In this document: positions 9,687-17,302 of the stretch, piece by piece | Layout of the letters: the number at the start of each line of letters is the position of its first letter | How positions within the stretch are numbered: the first letter of the stretch is position 1 | NCBI RefSeq assembly: GCF_019703855.1 | Contig: NZ_AP024086.1 | Location: 4,050,501 to 4,114,500, forward strand | Direction: 5' to 3' | Origin: Desulfomarina profundi | GTDB lineage: Bacteria; Desulfobacterota; Desulfobulbia; Desulfobulbales; Desulfocapsaceae | Length of the DNA: 64,000 nucleotides | Translations under genes and position numbers: made by a program | Notes under the pieces: model-generated | Databases searched by the model: none | Seen by the model: the letters and a program-made list of their open reading frames with translations, nothing else | Told to the model about the DNA's origin: nothing

Positions 9687-9736
9687 AAAGCGCAAAAACG
9701 TGCCACTTTGAATTGCCGCTGAGCAAGGCGTTAGCG
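9687..9736 (+). other. attC site 4, right half
   Basis: The sequence GTGCC-AC-TTTGAATTG-CCGCTGAG complements the left half at 7803-7826, and the site ends with the R' core GTTAGCG (9730-9736). Together with 7798-7839 it forms one complete attC very similar in inner stem to attC 3 and attC 5 (same TTTTGCAAAAAGCGCAAAA core). Confidence 0.7.
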
Positions 9737-9752
9737 GAATAAGGAGCATGAA

Positions 9753-10397
9753 GTGAGTACATGGCGTGACGACATAATTAAAGCACTTGAAACAATTGGT
9801 GGCGTTGCTCCTTTGTCTGAAATTTATGCAGCTGTGAAAAAGATTCGACCGGAACCGCATCCACAGAGTATAAAAGCAATTATTCGAGGTACCATTGAAG
9901 ATTCTTCTTCTGATTCAGAGAAATTCAAAGGTAATGATATTTTCTTTTCAGCAAAAGGCCTTGGAAATGGAGTCTGGGGGTTGCGCTCACTTATTAATAG
10001 CACCCCAAAGCCAACGGATATCGAATTACCCGAAGGTAATGATTCGCCAGAAAAAATGAAACAAGAAACATATCGTATTCTTCGAGACACAAATTTGGCT
10101 CGTCAAATAAAATTATTGCACAAGAATAAATGCCAACTATGTGGTGAATATATTGAAATAAATAATGAACAAAGCTATTCAGAAGCACATCATATTATGC
10201 CTTTAGGTAAACCACACAATGGGCCTGATGTTGCTGGGAATATAATCGTTCTATGCCCAAACCACCATGTTATGCTCGACTACGGGGTTATTGAATTAAA
10301 TGCTAATAAAATAAAAACAGTTCCAGGGCATATTATTGAGGATAAGTATGTTGAATATCACAATCATAAAATCTGGCAAAAAGCCGCTAACAAATAG
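9753..10397 (+). CDS. HNH endonuclease with N-terminal HARE-HTH-like winged helix
   Basis: The 214-residue protein starts at GTG 9753 after AAGGAGCATGAA, shortly behind attC 4. Residues about 1-80 (IIKALETIGGVAPLSEIYAAV ... GNGVWGLR) look like a HARE-HTH or related winged helix, used by several restriction enzymes to recognise DNA. Residues about 125-190 form an HNH nuclease of the zinc-bound type: CQLCG, then EAHHIMPLG, then CPNHH. The pairing fits a small restriction endonuclease, possibly one that senses modified DNA. No methylase is nearby, so a modification-dependent (type IV-like) role is more likely than a classic type II pair; this is inference. It is typical integron cassette cargo, AT-rich, and its own attC seems missing. 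Confidence 0.8.
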   Translation: MSTWRDDIIKALETIGGVAPLSEIYAAVKKIRPEPHPQSIKAIIRGTIEDSSSDSEKFKGNDIFFSAKGLGNGVWGLRSLINSTPKPTDIELPEGNDSPEKMKQETYRILRDTNLARQIKLLHKNKCQLCGEYIEINNEQSYSEAHHIMPLGKPHNGPDVAGNIIVLCPNHHVMLDYGVIELNANKIKTVPGHIIEDKYVEYHNHKIWQKAANK

Positions 10398-10874
10398 TTA
10401 TGGAAATAAGGCTGTATGAAGTAAATAGATAAAAGTCATCGGCATTCATGAATAAATAGTTTGAATAATTTTTTGTGGGTTGTTGCGCTGCGGTGCAGGA
10501 AAAAGTAAATAAATCTGAAAGCTCACAGCGTAAAAAGTATTATGCGCTGAAAGCGTGAAAGAAAACGCAGGCTAAAAATAGTCAGGTTTAATAATTTTTG
10601 GCACCGATTGAAATCGGTGAAAAAGAATAAATCAGGCCTTGTAATAATCAGCCTGAAAAAGTTGCTGCCAGCTGATGCTGGTGTACGAGTTGTTCTTGAA
10701 ATATCGGAGATATTACAAGATAAATGAGCATTTTTGTAAATCAGCTTCAAAGAGTTGTTGTTTACTGAAAGTAATGCCAGCCATAACAAAGGTATGCACC
10801 CGACAATTTAAAGCGGCGCTTATTTTGCAAAAAGCGCAAAAACGCACCACTTTAAATCGCCGGTGATACCAACG
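10398..10874 (+). other. Non-coding integron cassette, copy 2
   Basis: This is the second copy of the 7327-7802 cassette, starting with the same TTATGGAAATAAGG and ending in attC 5. It joins directly to the TAG stop of the HNH gene with no hairpin between. The copies differ at scattered points and small indels, without a coding-like pattern. The hairpin CACCGATTGAAATCGGTG is kept. Confidence 0.6.
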
Positions 10875-10880
10875 TTATAC
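10781..10880 (+). other. attC site 5, end of non-coding cassette copy 2
   Basis: An R''-like CCATAAC (10781-10787) begins the site, followed by the long hairpin GGTAT-CACC-AATTTAAAG with CTTTAAAT-GGTG-ATACC, around an inner TTTTGC/GCGCAAAA stem. It ends ACGTTATAC (10872-10880). It is the intact twin of attC 3. Confidence 0.75.
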
Positions 10881-10910
10881 AGAAGGCAACAATCAAATGA
10901 GGACTTGCAA

Positions 10911-12656
10911 ATGAAAAACATTATGTTACTTACAGCATCAATCATATTGGGTATTTCAGGTCATGCCAATGCAAATAAAGCAACTGCAAATGCTGAGCCA
11001 CAGAAGCTGCAACAAACTGTTTATTATGGTGGTGACATCATCACGATGGAAGGTAAATCGCCACAATATGTTGAAGCAGTTGTCCAAAGAGAGGGCAAAA
11101 TTGTATTTACCGGAAGCAAAGCTGCAGCTTTAGAGCAGTTTAAAGGAAAAGCAGAAGAGGTGAACCTTAAAGGCAAGACGATGCTTCCAGCATTTCTGGA
11201 TGGACACAGCCATATGTATAACGTTGGTTTCACTGCAATGGCGGCAAACATTCTTCCACCGCCAGATGGACCAGGGAATAATTTCGACAGTATAGTAAAG
11301 ACCCTGAAGGAGTACAAAGAGACATCCGATGGAAAATATACACTAGAGAAGCTGGGATGGATCATCGGAAACGGATATGACGATTCACAACTGGCGGAAA
11401 AAGACCATCCAACCGCTAATGTGTTAGACAAGGTCAGTAAAGAGATACCTGTGCTGATTATACATCAATCAGGCCATTTGGCTTCCATTAACACAAAAGG
11501 GCTGGAATTGATTGGATATAACACCCAAACAAAAGACCCCAAAGGCGGTGCCATACGCAGGGATAAAAGCGGGAAGCCGACCGGTGTTTTAGAGGAAGCA
11601 GCATTCTTTAAAGTACTGCTTCCAATACTGGGCAAAGTGGATGATGAAATGTCATCAAAAATGATTGAAAAAGGGCAGGAAGAATATGCCAAAAACGGAT
11701 ACTTAACTGCAATGTCTGGAAGGACAACCAAAGAACAACTGACCGCTTTAAAAATTGCGGCAAAGAATAACGAGTTTTATCTTGATGTGGTTTCTTATCC
11801 CGATATCACACTCGGAACAGATTTTATCGACGGTAACGACTACAGTCCTTCACACGAATATAAAAACAGATTCAGGATCGGTGGGGTAAAACTGACGCTG
11901 GATGGTTCTCCACAGGGTAAAACAGCCTGGCTGACTCAACCTTATTTAGTGCCTCCTAGTGGTCAGAAAAAAGGCTATAAAGGGTATCCGATCATGGATG
12001 ACGACAAAGCAATCGAATATGCAAAAACGGCTTTTAAGCATCATTGGCAACTACATTGTCACACCAACGGAGATGCCGCGATAGACCAATACATTAAAGC
12101 GGTGGATGCAGCCGAAAAAGAGTTCGGTTACCCCGACCACAGAACCGTTCTTATACATGGACAAACTTTGAGAAAAGACCAGATACCCGACCTGGTTCGT
12201 TTGAAAATATATCCATCCCTTTTCCCAATGCATACGTTTTATTGGGGAGATTGGCATGTGGAATCCGTATTGGGAGAACCCCGAGCAAGCTACATTTCGC
12301 CGACAAGAGATGTTATAGATGCAGGATTGACCATCACTACCCATCATGATGCACCAGTGACATTTCCAAACTCTATGAGAGTACTGGATGCTGCCGTAAA
12401 TAGAGTTACCCGTAGTGGAAAGATATTAGGTCCAAAACAAAGACTCACGGCTTATGAAGCGTTAAAAACCTTTACGGAATGGGCAGCATTTCAATACTTT
12501 GAAGAAAATTCAAAAGGGACAATCACCAAAGGGAAACTGGCAGATTTTGTGATTCTGGACAAAAACCCTCTTAAAATAGAGCCAATGAAAATACATGACA
12601 TTAAGATCATTGAATCTATTAAAGAAGGAAAAACAGTCTATCCAAAGGCTCAATAA
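10911..12656 (+). CDS. Secreted YtcJ-like amidohydrolase (amidohydrolase_3 family)
   Basis: The 581-residue protein starts at ATG 10911 behind AGGACTTGCAA; the N-terminus MKNIMLLTASIILGISGHANA is a signal peptide, so it acts outside the cytoplasm. The fold is a metal-dependent TIM barrel: the metal-binding HxH lies in DGHSHMYNVG (about residue 98), with later metal ligands likely in HCHTNGDAAID, LIHGQTL and TTHHDAPVTFP. The C-terminal GKLADFVILDKNPL closes the small beta domain. Substrate is unknown; relatives cleave amides, carbamates or ureides. It is the largest gene in the cassette array and lies just after attC 5. A paralogous copy of its last 80 bases appears again at 13521-13600. Confidence 0.88.
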   Translation: MKNIMLLTASIILGISGHANANKATANAEPQKLQQTVYYGGDIITMEGKSPQYVEAVVQREGKIVFTGSKAAALEQFKGKAEEVNLKGKTMLPAFLDGHSHMYNVGFTAMAANILPPPDGPGNNFDSIVKTLKEYKETSDGKYTLEKLGWIIGNGYDDSQLAEKDHPTANVLDKVSKEIPVLIIHQSGHLASINTKGLELIGYNTQTKDPKGGAIRRDKSGKPTGVLEEAAFFKVLLPILGKVDDEMSSKMIEKGQEEYAKNGYLTAMSGRTTKEQLTALKIAAKNNEFYLDVVSYPDITLGTDFIDGNDYSPSHEYKNRFRIGGVKLTLDGSPQGKTAWLTQPYLVPPSGQKKGYKGYPIMDDDKAIEYAKTAFKHHWQLHCHTNGDAAIDQYIKAVDAAEKEFGYPDHRTVLIHGQTLRKDQIPDLVRLKIYPSLFPMHTFYWGDWHVESVLGEPRASYISPTRDVIDAGLTITTHHDAPVTFPNSMRVLDAAVNRVTRSGKILGPKQRLTAYEALKTFTEWAAFQYFEENSKGTITKGKLADFVILDKNPLKIEPMKIHDIKIIESIKEGKTVYPKAQ

Positions 12657-12674
12657 AGGGATTGTATAACAAAA
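12595..12674 (+). repeat. Duplicated amidohydrolase tail, copy A
   Basis: It covers the last codons of the amidohydrolase gene, its stop, and AGGGATTGTATAACAAAA. Copy B is at 13521-13600. By eye about five bases differ; all but one coding change are synonymous (one Lys to Glu), so copy B derives from a sister gene rather than from random decay. Confidence 0.8.
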
Positions 12675-12687
12675 TGAGGAAAGAAAT

Positions 12688-13494
12688 ATGAGAAACAGTA
12701 TTTTGTTTATTACCTTGTCCATGCTTAGCATGTTTCAAATCAAGGCATTAGCCGATGGCAACAGCGCCCAGGATATTGCCAAGAAACTGGCCAACCCGGT
12801 GGCCGCCATGTACTCCCTGCCCATTCAGATGAACTACACCAGGGGCTACGGCGCCGATGATGAGGGCGATCAGTACCTAACTAATATCCAACCCGTTCTC
12901 CCTTTCTCCCTCAACGATGACTGGAACCTCATCAGCCGTACCATCCTACCTGCGATCAGACGCAATGATATCCCCTCTGGCAATGGTGTACAGTGGGGCA
13001 TCGGTGACGTGGTGCAGAGCGCCTTCTTCTCACCGAGTAAGGTTGAAGCTGGCGACTGGATATGGGGGGTTGGTCCCGTACTATTGCTTCCTACCGGAAC
13101 CAATAACCTATCTGCAGAGAAGTGGGGCTTGGGGCCTACTGGTGTGGCACTAAAGCAGAGTGGACCCTGGACCGTTGGCGCCCTTGCCAACCATATCTGG
13201 GATGTGGGCGGCAGTGACAAAGTCGTTGATGATATCTCAGCTACATTCTTGCAGCCCTTTTTATCCTATTCCACAAAGGGCGGTCTAACCTATACCGCAC
13301 TAACCGAGTCAACCTATGATTGGGAAAACCACCAATGGACCGTTCCAATCATACTGGTGGCAAACCAGCTGACCAAAATTGGCGACCAGATGCTGACCTT
13401 TGGTGCCGGAGTAAGCTATACAGCAGAAGCCTCGGAGGCGGCTCAGGAAGGCTTTGGATTTAGATTGGTATTTACCATGTTATGGCCCAGGTGA
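12688..13494 (+). CDS. Outer-membrane beta-barrel protein (transporter-like)
   Basis: The 268-residue protein has a signal peptide (MRNSILFITLSMLSMFQIKALA) and alternating hydrophobic strands typical of a small outer-membrane barrel, for example NLISRTILPAIRR, WGVGPVLLLPTG and the final RLVFTMLWPR with a terminal aromatic region. It resembles proteins annotated as porin/transporter family or mis-annotated neuromedin U-like. The ribosome site AGGAAAG precedes ATG 12688. Its base composition is richer in GC than the genes around it, which suggests a different origin. It may serve uptake for the amidohydrolase's substrate; that is only a guess from position. Confidence 0.7.
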   Translation: MRNSILFITLSMLSMFQIKALADGNSAQDIAKKLANPVAAMYSLPIQMNYTRGYGADDEGDQYLTNIQPVLPFSLNDDWNLISRTILPAIRRNDIPSGNGVQWGIGDVVQSAFFSPSKVEAGDWIWGVGPVLLLPTGTNNLSAEKWGLGPTGVALKQSGPWTVGALANHIWDVGGSDKVVDDISATFLQPFLSYSTKGGLTYTALTESTYDWENHQWTVPIILVANQLTKIGDQMLTFGAGVSYTAEASEAAQEGFGFRLVFTMLWPR

Positions 13495-13520
13495 GGTAAA
13501 CAGCGGTACCCAGTCATAAA

Positions 13521-13600
13521 ATGACATAGAGATCATTGAATCCATTAAGGAAGGAAAAACAGTCTATCCCAAGGCTCAATAAAGGGATTGTATAACAAAA
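13521..13600 (+). repeat. Duplicated amidohydrolase tail, copy B (gene remnant)
   Basis: It reads DIEIIESIKEGKTVYPKAQ followed by a stop, as in copy A, then the R'' box of attC 6. No start or upstream coding part remains, so it is the stump of a second amidohydrolase gene. Confidence 0.8.
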
Positions 13601-13647
13601 GCATCCAGCGGACGCGCAAACGGAGCGCACCGCTGATGCTAGACGTT
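13590..13647 (+). other. attC site 6 (left part), end of the amidohydrolase cassette
   Basis: The R''-like GTATAAC (13590-13596) is followed by an imperfect hairpin: GCATCCAGCGG (13601-13611) pairs with CCGCTGATGC (13630-13639), with one extra C as extrahelical base, around an inner GCGC stem. The site ends GACGTT (13642-13647), where the second IS1182-like copy begins. Its downstream part is lost. Confidence 0.75.
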
Positions 13648-15494
13648 CAAGCTGTAGAAAAAGTCAACAAAACAAATTAACTACTGAATAATACGTGTAA
13701 AAATGTTATACTGCTGTCGCAAATTGATCGAAATACCCCTTACCTTCGATAAATGGAGCTGCAATGGCACGGTATAAACCTTATTCCTATGCTCAGGGCA
13801 AGTTCATTCCCATCCATTTTGCAAATCAGATCCTTCCCGGCACATTTGAATATACGCTGAATTATCTCATTGATCATGAACTTGATCTTTCCATCTTTAA
13901 TGATCGCTATCACAATGATGATTCCGGTGCCCCGGCCTATGATCCGAAGATTCTGCTTAAAATCATTCTCTTTGCCTATTCCAGAGGGATTGTGAGCAGC
14001 CGTAAAATAGAGAGAGCCTGTCGTGAGAATGTAATCTTTATGGCACTGTCTGCCGACAGTCGTCCCCATTTCACCACAATTGCAGATTTTATTTCCAGCA
14101 TGGACAAGGAAATAGTCTCACTGTTTCTTGAAGTACTTCTGGTTTGCGATGAACAGAAATTGATCGGCAGAGAGATGTTTGCCATTGACGGCTGCAAAAT
14201 GCCCAGCAACGCCTCTGTTACCTGGAGCGGAACCAGGGCTGATTTTCAGAAAAAAGTAACGAAGATGGAAACAGCTATAGCAAATATGGTCAACCACCAT
14301 CATATGAATGACCAGGAAAAGAGTGATGAAAATATCAAAGAGAAAAAAGAAAAATATGTAAAATCCCTGCGTAAAAATATAAAGAAGGTACGGAAATGGC
14401 TGGATAATAATGATGATCGGAGAGGAAAAGGCAAAAGACCTGTCAAATCCAATATTACCGACAATGAATCCGCCAAGATGAAGACCTCAAAAGGTGTTAT
14501 CCAGGGCTATAACGGTGTTACCGCCGTGGACAGTAAAACCCAGGTGATAGTAGCCGCCGAAGCCTATGGTCAAGGCAGTGAGCAGGACCTGCTGGAACCG
14601 ATGATAGACAAAATCAGCGAAAATTTACAGGAAACCGGAAAAGACAACGATGTCTTTAAAGATGCAAAACTCCTGGCAGACAGCGGATACCATGCAAATA
14701 AAAATATGGAGATGCTGGCAGAAAAAGAGATAGACGCGTATGTAGCCGATAACCAGTTCAGAAAACGGGATCCCAGGTTCAAAGATTACGGCAGATATAA
14801 GGATCGAACAAGAAAAGAACGGGCCAAACGAGAAGGCAGAAAGAACCTCTTTGTACCTGCTGATTTTACCTTTCCCGAAGATCTGAGTTACTGTATCTGT
14901 CCTGCCGGGAAACGGCTCTATAGAAGTGGTGGGAATATCTTTACCAAAGGCCATCATTCTGTCCGGTTCCAGGCACCCCAATCCGCCTGTGTTCCCTGCA
15001 AACTGAGGTCAAAATGTCTTCGCTATCCTGATCGCACCAAAACACGTCAGGTTGCCTATTTTACTGGGCGCATGGATAAAAAGAAGAAAACCAGTTGTGC
15101 AGAAAAGATGAAGCGAAAAATAGATTCAGCCGCTGGCAGGGCCATCTATTCCATGCGATTGGCAATAGGAGAACCACCTTTTGCCCATATCAGATCAACA
15201 ATCGGTCTGAACAGGTTCACCCTGAGATCGAAAAAGAAGGTGAATATCCAGTGGAACCTTTTCTGCATTATCCATAACCTTAAAAAGGTGCATGCATATG
15301 GAATGGGTTTTGTGTAGATTGCTGGAAAATGGTTAGGAAAAGCTGGAAATTGGTGAGATAAATTGCTTTATTGAGGATGTTAGAGAAAAAAGTAATTTTA
15401 CATCAGGATATTTTTTGAATTGTTTTGAAATTTGAATTTTTTTGAAAAGATATGTGGGAAAATTGCAGTTGCCTGGGCTGTTTTTCTACATGCT
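13648..15494 (+). mobile_element. IS1182-like insertion sequence, copy 2
   Basis: It has the same length (1847), orientation and sequence as copy 1 at 254-2100, and is again bordered by CGTT on both sides (13644-13647 and 15495-15498). It sits at the R' core of attC 6. The two direct copies bracket about 11.5 kb of cassettes, which could be lost or moved by recombination between them. Confidence 0.88.
13764..15317 (+). CDS. IS1182-family DDE transposase, copy 2
   Basis: This 517-residue protein is identical to the transposase at 370-1923, with the same catalytic segments (AIDGCKMPSN, LLADSGYH, AIGEPPF). Identity of two whole copies means recent transposition or gene conversion. Confidence 0.92.
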   Translation: MARYKPYSYAQGKFIPIHFANQILPGTFEYTLNYLIDHELDLSIFNDRYHNDDSGAPAYDPKILLKIILFAYSRGIVSSRKIERACRENVIFMALSADSRPHFTTIADFISSMDKEIVSLFLEVLLVCDEQKLIGREMFAIDGCKMPSNASVTWSGTRADFQKKVTKMETAIANMVNHHHMNDQEKSDENIKEKKEKYVKSLRKNIKKVRKWLDNNDDRRGKGKRPVKSNITDNESAKMKTSKGVIQGYNGVTAVDSKTQVIVAAEAYGQGSEQDLLEPMIDKISENLQETGKDNDVFKDAKLLADSGYHANKNMEMLAEKEIDAYVADNQFRKRDPRFKDYGRYKDRTRKERAKREGRKNLFVPADFTFPEDLSYCICPAGKRLYRSGGNIFTKGHHSVRFQAPQSACVPCKLRSKCLRYPDRTKTRQVAYFTGRMDKKKKTSCAEKMKRKIDSAAGRAIYSMRLAIGEPPFAHIRSTIGLNRFTLRSKKKVNIQWNLFCIIHNLKKVHAYGMGFV

Positions 15495-15498
15495 CGTT

Positions 15499-15515
15499 CA
15501 AGCTGTAGAAAAAGT
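15499..15515 (+). repeat. Solo left end of an IS1182-like element
   Basis: Directly after the right CGTT of copy 2 the sequence CAAGCTGTAGAAAAAGT repeats the first 17 bases of the element, then diverges into chromosomal sequence. This is probably the stump of an older copy at the same attC site, whose deletion joined the array to the neighbouring genes. It marks the right edge of the cassette region. Confidence 0.75.
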
Positions 15516-15604
15516 AATTTCAAGGTAGTGTCAAATATTTTTCGCAGATTTTATGCTGGTGATCAGGAGCTGTGTCGGCTGAAAAGGAGAGAAACAGGAT
15601 TGTG

Positions 15605-17302
15605 ATGTTGAAATGGTTTAAAAATACGCTGAATATTTTATTCCTTCTGCTTTTTCTGTTCGTATTTTCAGGCCTGGCCTCAGGGGAAAGTGCAAAGAAA
15701 ACGCCTGTGGTACAGCCTGATCAAGCCATGGTAAAGGAGCAGACGGGAACACGGGCGCTTCGTTCAATTCTCGAGCTGGAAGACAGTATAAAAAAACGGA
15801 TAAAGGCCCGCGAAAAACAACTGTCTCGTGAAAAGTCTGAAAATGAAAAACAGCGAATCGAGGATGAAATCAAGGCCCTGCAGAAAAACCTGGCGGAGGC
15901 AACGGCGGATTTTGAACGGCTGGCAACCGGGGTTGATCCGGCATCATTCAGTGAAAAAAGAAAAGATACCTTCTCCTGGCAGGAGGAGTTGGTTTCTCTT
16001 CTCAGGCCGGCAATCAGGGAGTTGAAAAACCTGACAATCAATGCCAGGGAAAAGACGGCACTGCAGGCCGATATTATCCACTATGAGGAAATGCAGCCTA
16101 TCGCGCAAAGTGCTCTCAGCAATTTGCAGAAACGTATCAAAGAAGCTGATGATCCTGAGCTGAGAAAAAACCTGGAAAAACTCCTCCCAGACTGGAAGAA
16201 CATCAATGAGCAACTCAACTCCAAGCTCGAGGTCCTGCAACTCAAACTGAAAAACATTGAAGAAAGAGACAGGCCTTTTATTGATACCCTTGGTGATTCC
16301 ATCAGTCATTTTTTTAAAAACAGGGGCTTGTATCTCGGGCTGGCCCTTGGTGTTTTTGTTCTGACGCTGCTCTGCTTTTCCCTGGTGAGAAAACTGGTGC
16401 AGAAATATGTACCCGCTTTTCACAGTGACAACCGGTCGCTCGTTGTGCGTGTGTCTGAAATACTTTTTCGCCTGCTGGGAATTCTCATCGCCTCATTGAC
16501 TCTTTTTGTTGTTTTCTACATGGTTGAGGACTGGACGCTGCTCAGCCTTCTTGTCATTTTCTTTCTCGCCGTCCTCTGGACTTTTCGGGTTATGGTTCCC
16601 CAGTTTTGGAAGCAGGGGGAGCTTCTTCTCAATGTCGGCTCTGTTCGGGAAGGCGAGCGGCTTATGCTGCATGGGGTTCCCTGGCTGGTGAAAAAGATCA
16701 ATATGTACACCGATCTTGAAAACCCTGATCTGAATATTAAACTTCGCCTGCCCATAGGTAAACTGATAGGCCAGGTCTCCCGCGGGTTTTACCCTGAAGA
16801 ACCCTGGTTTCCCTGCAGGAAGAATGACTGGGTGATTTTATCCGACGGCAGTTTCGGGAAGGTTATCAGTCTTTCCCATGAAATTGTTGTTCTTCTTGAA
16901 AGAGGAGGCTCAAGAAAAACCTACAGGACGTCGGATTTTCTTGGTCTTGTACCCAGGAATCTTTCAACCAATTTCAGGATAAAGGAGATTTTTGGGCTGG
17001 ATTATGCACATCAACAGCTTGTTACCAGGAATATTCCTGAAATTCTGCATAATTATATCAAGGAACAGTTCGAACGGGACGGTTTCGCGGAGCAGCTTCT
17101 TGACCTGCAGGTCAACTTCAACCAGGCGGGGACTTCATCCCTTGATCTCATAATTATTGCCGATTTCAAGGGGAACGCGGCCCCTCTCCATAACAGGATA
17201 AGGCGGACTCTTCAGCGCTATTGTGTTGATGCCTGTTCAGCAAACGGCTGGAATATTCCTTTCCCGCAATTGACTGTCCATGGAGTCAGAGAGCGGGATT
17301 GA
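15605..17302 (+). CDS. MscS-family mechanosensitive channel-like protein with coiled-coil periplasmic domain
   Basis: The 565-residue protein starts at ATG 15605; GTG 15572 would add 11 residues before the signal peptide (LKWFKNTLNILFLLLFLFVFSGLASG). Residues about 60-220 are charged and helical, a likely periplasmic coiled coil. Transmembrane helices follow (GLYLGLALGVFVLTLLCFSLV, ILFRLLGILIASLTLFVVFYMV, LLSLLVIFFLAVLWTF). The MscS-like beta domain is around EGERLMLHGVPWLVKKINMYT. It probably opens under membrane tension to release solutes. It is transcribed toward the convergent CoA ligase gene, which ends at the next base. Confidence 0.8.
   Translation: MLKWFKNTLNILFLLLFLFVFSGLASGESAKKTPVVQPDQAMVKEQTGTRALRSILELEDSIKKRIKAREKQLSREKSENEKQRIEDEIKALQKNLAEATADFERLATGVDPASFSEKRKDTFSWQEELVSLLRPAIRELKNLTINAREKTALQADIIHYEEMQPIAQSALSNLQKRIKEADDPELRKNLEKLLPDWKNINEQLNSKLEVLQLKLKNIEERDRPFIDTLGDSISHFFKNRGLYLGLALGVFVLTLLCFSLVRKLVQKYVPAFHSDNRSLVVRVSEILFRLLGILIASLTLFVVFYMVEDWTLLSLLVIFFLAVLWTFRVMVPQFWKQGELLLNVGSVREGERLMLHGVPWLVKKINMYTDLENPDLNIKLRLPIGKLIGQVSRGFYPEEPWFPCRKNDWVILSDGSFGKVISLSHEIVVLLERGGSRKTYRTSDFLGLVPRNLSTNFRIKEIFGLDYAHQQLVTRNIPEILHNYIKEQFERDGFAEQLLDLQVNFNQAGTSSLDLIIIADFKGNAAPLHNRIRRTLQRYCVDACSANGWNIPFPQLTVHGVRERD

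Noticed and set aside
10863-10910. Upstream start for the amidohydrolase inside attC 5
   Set aside because: It would put 16 non-conserved residues before a clear signal peptide; ATG 10911 has its own ribosome site.
1-15515. Phage or plasmid origin of the left region
   Set aside because: No structural phage genes, replication genes or conjugation genes are seen; repeated attC hairpins explain the layout better.
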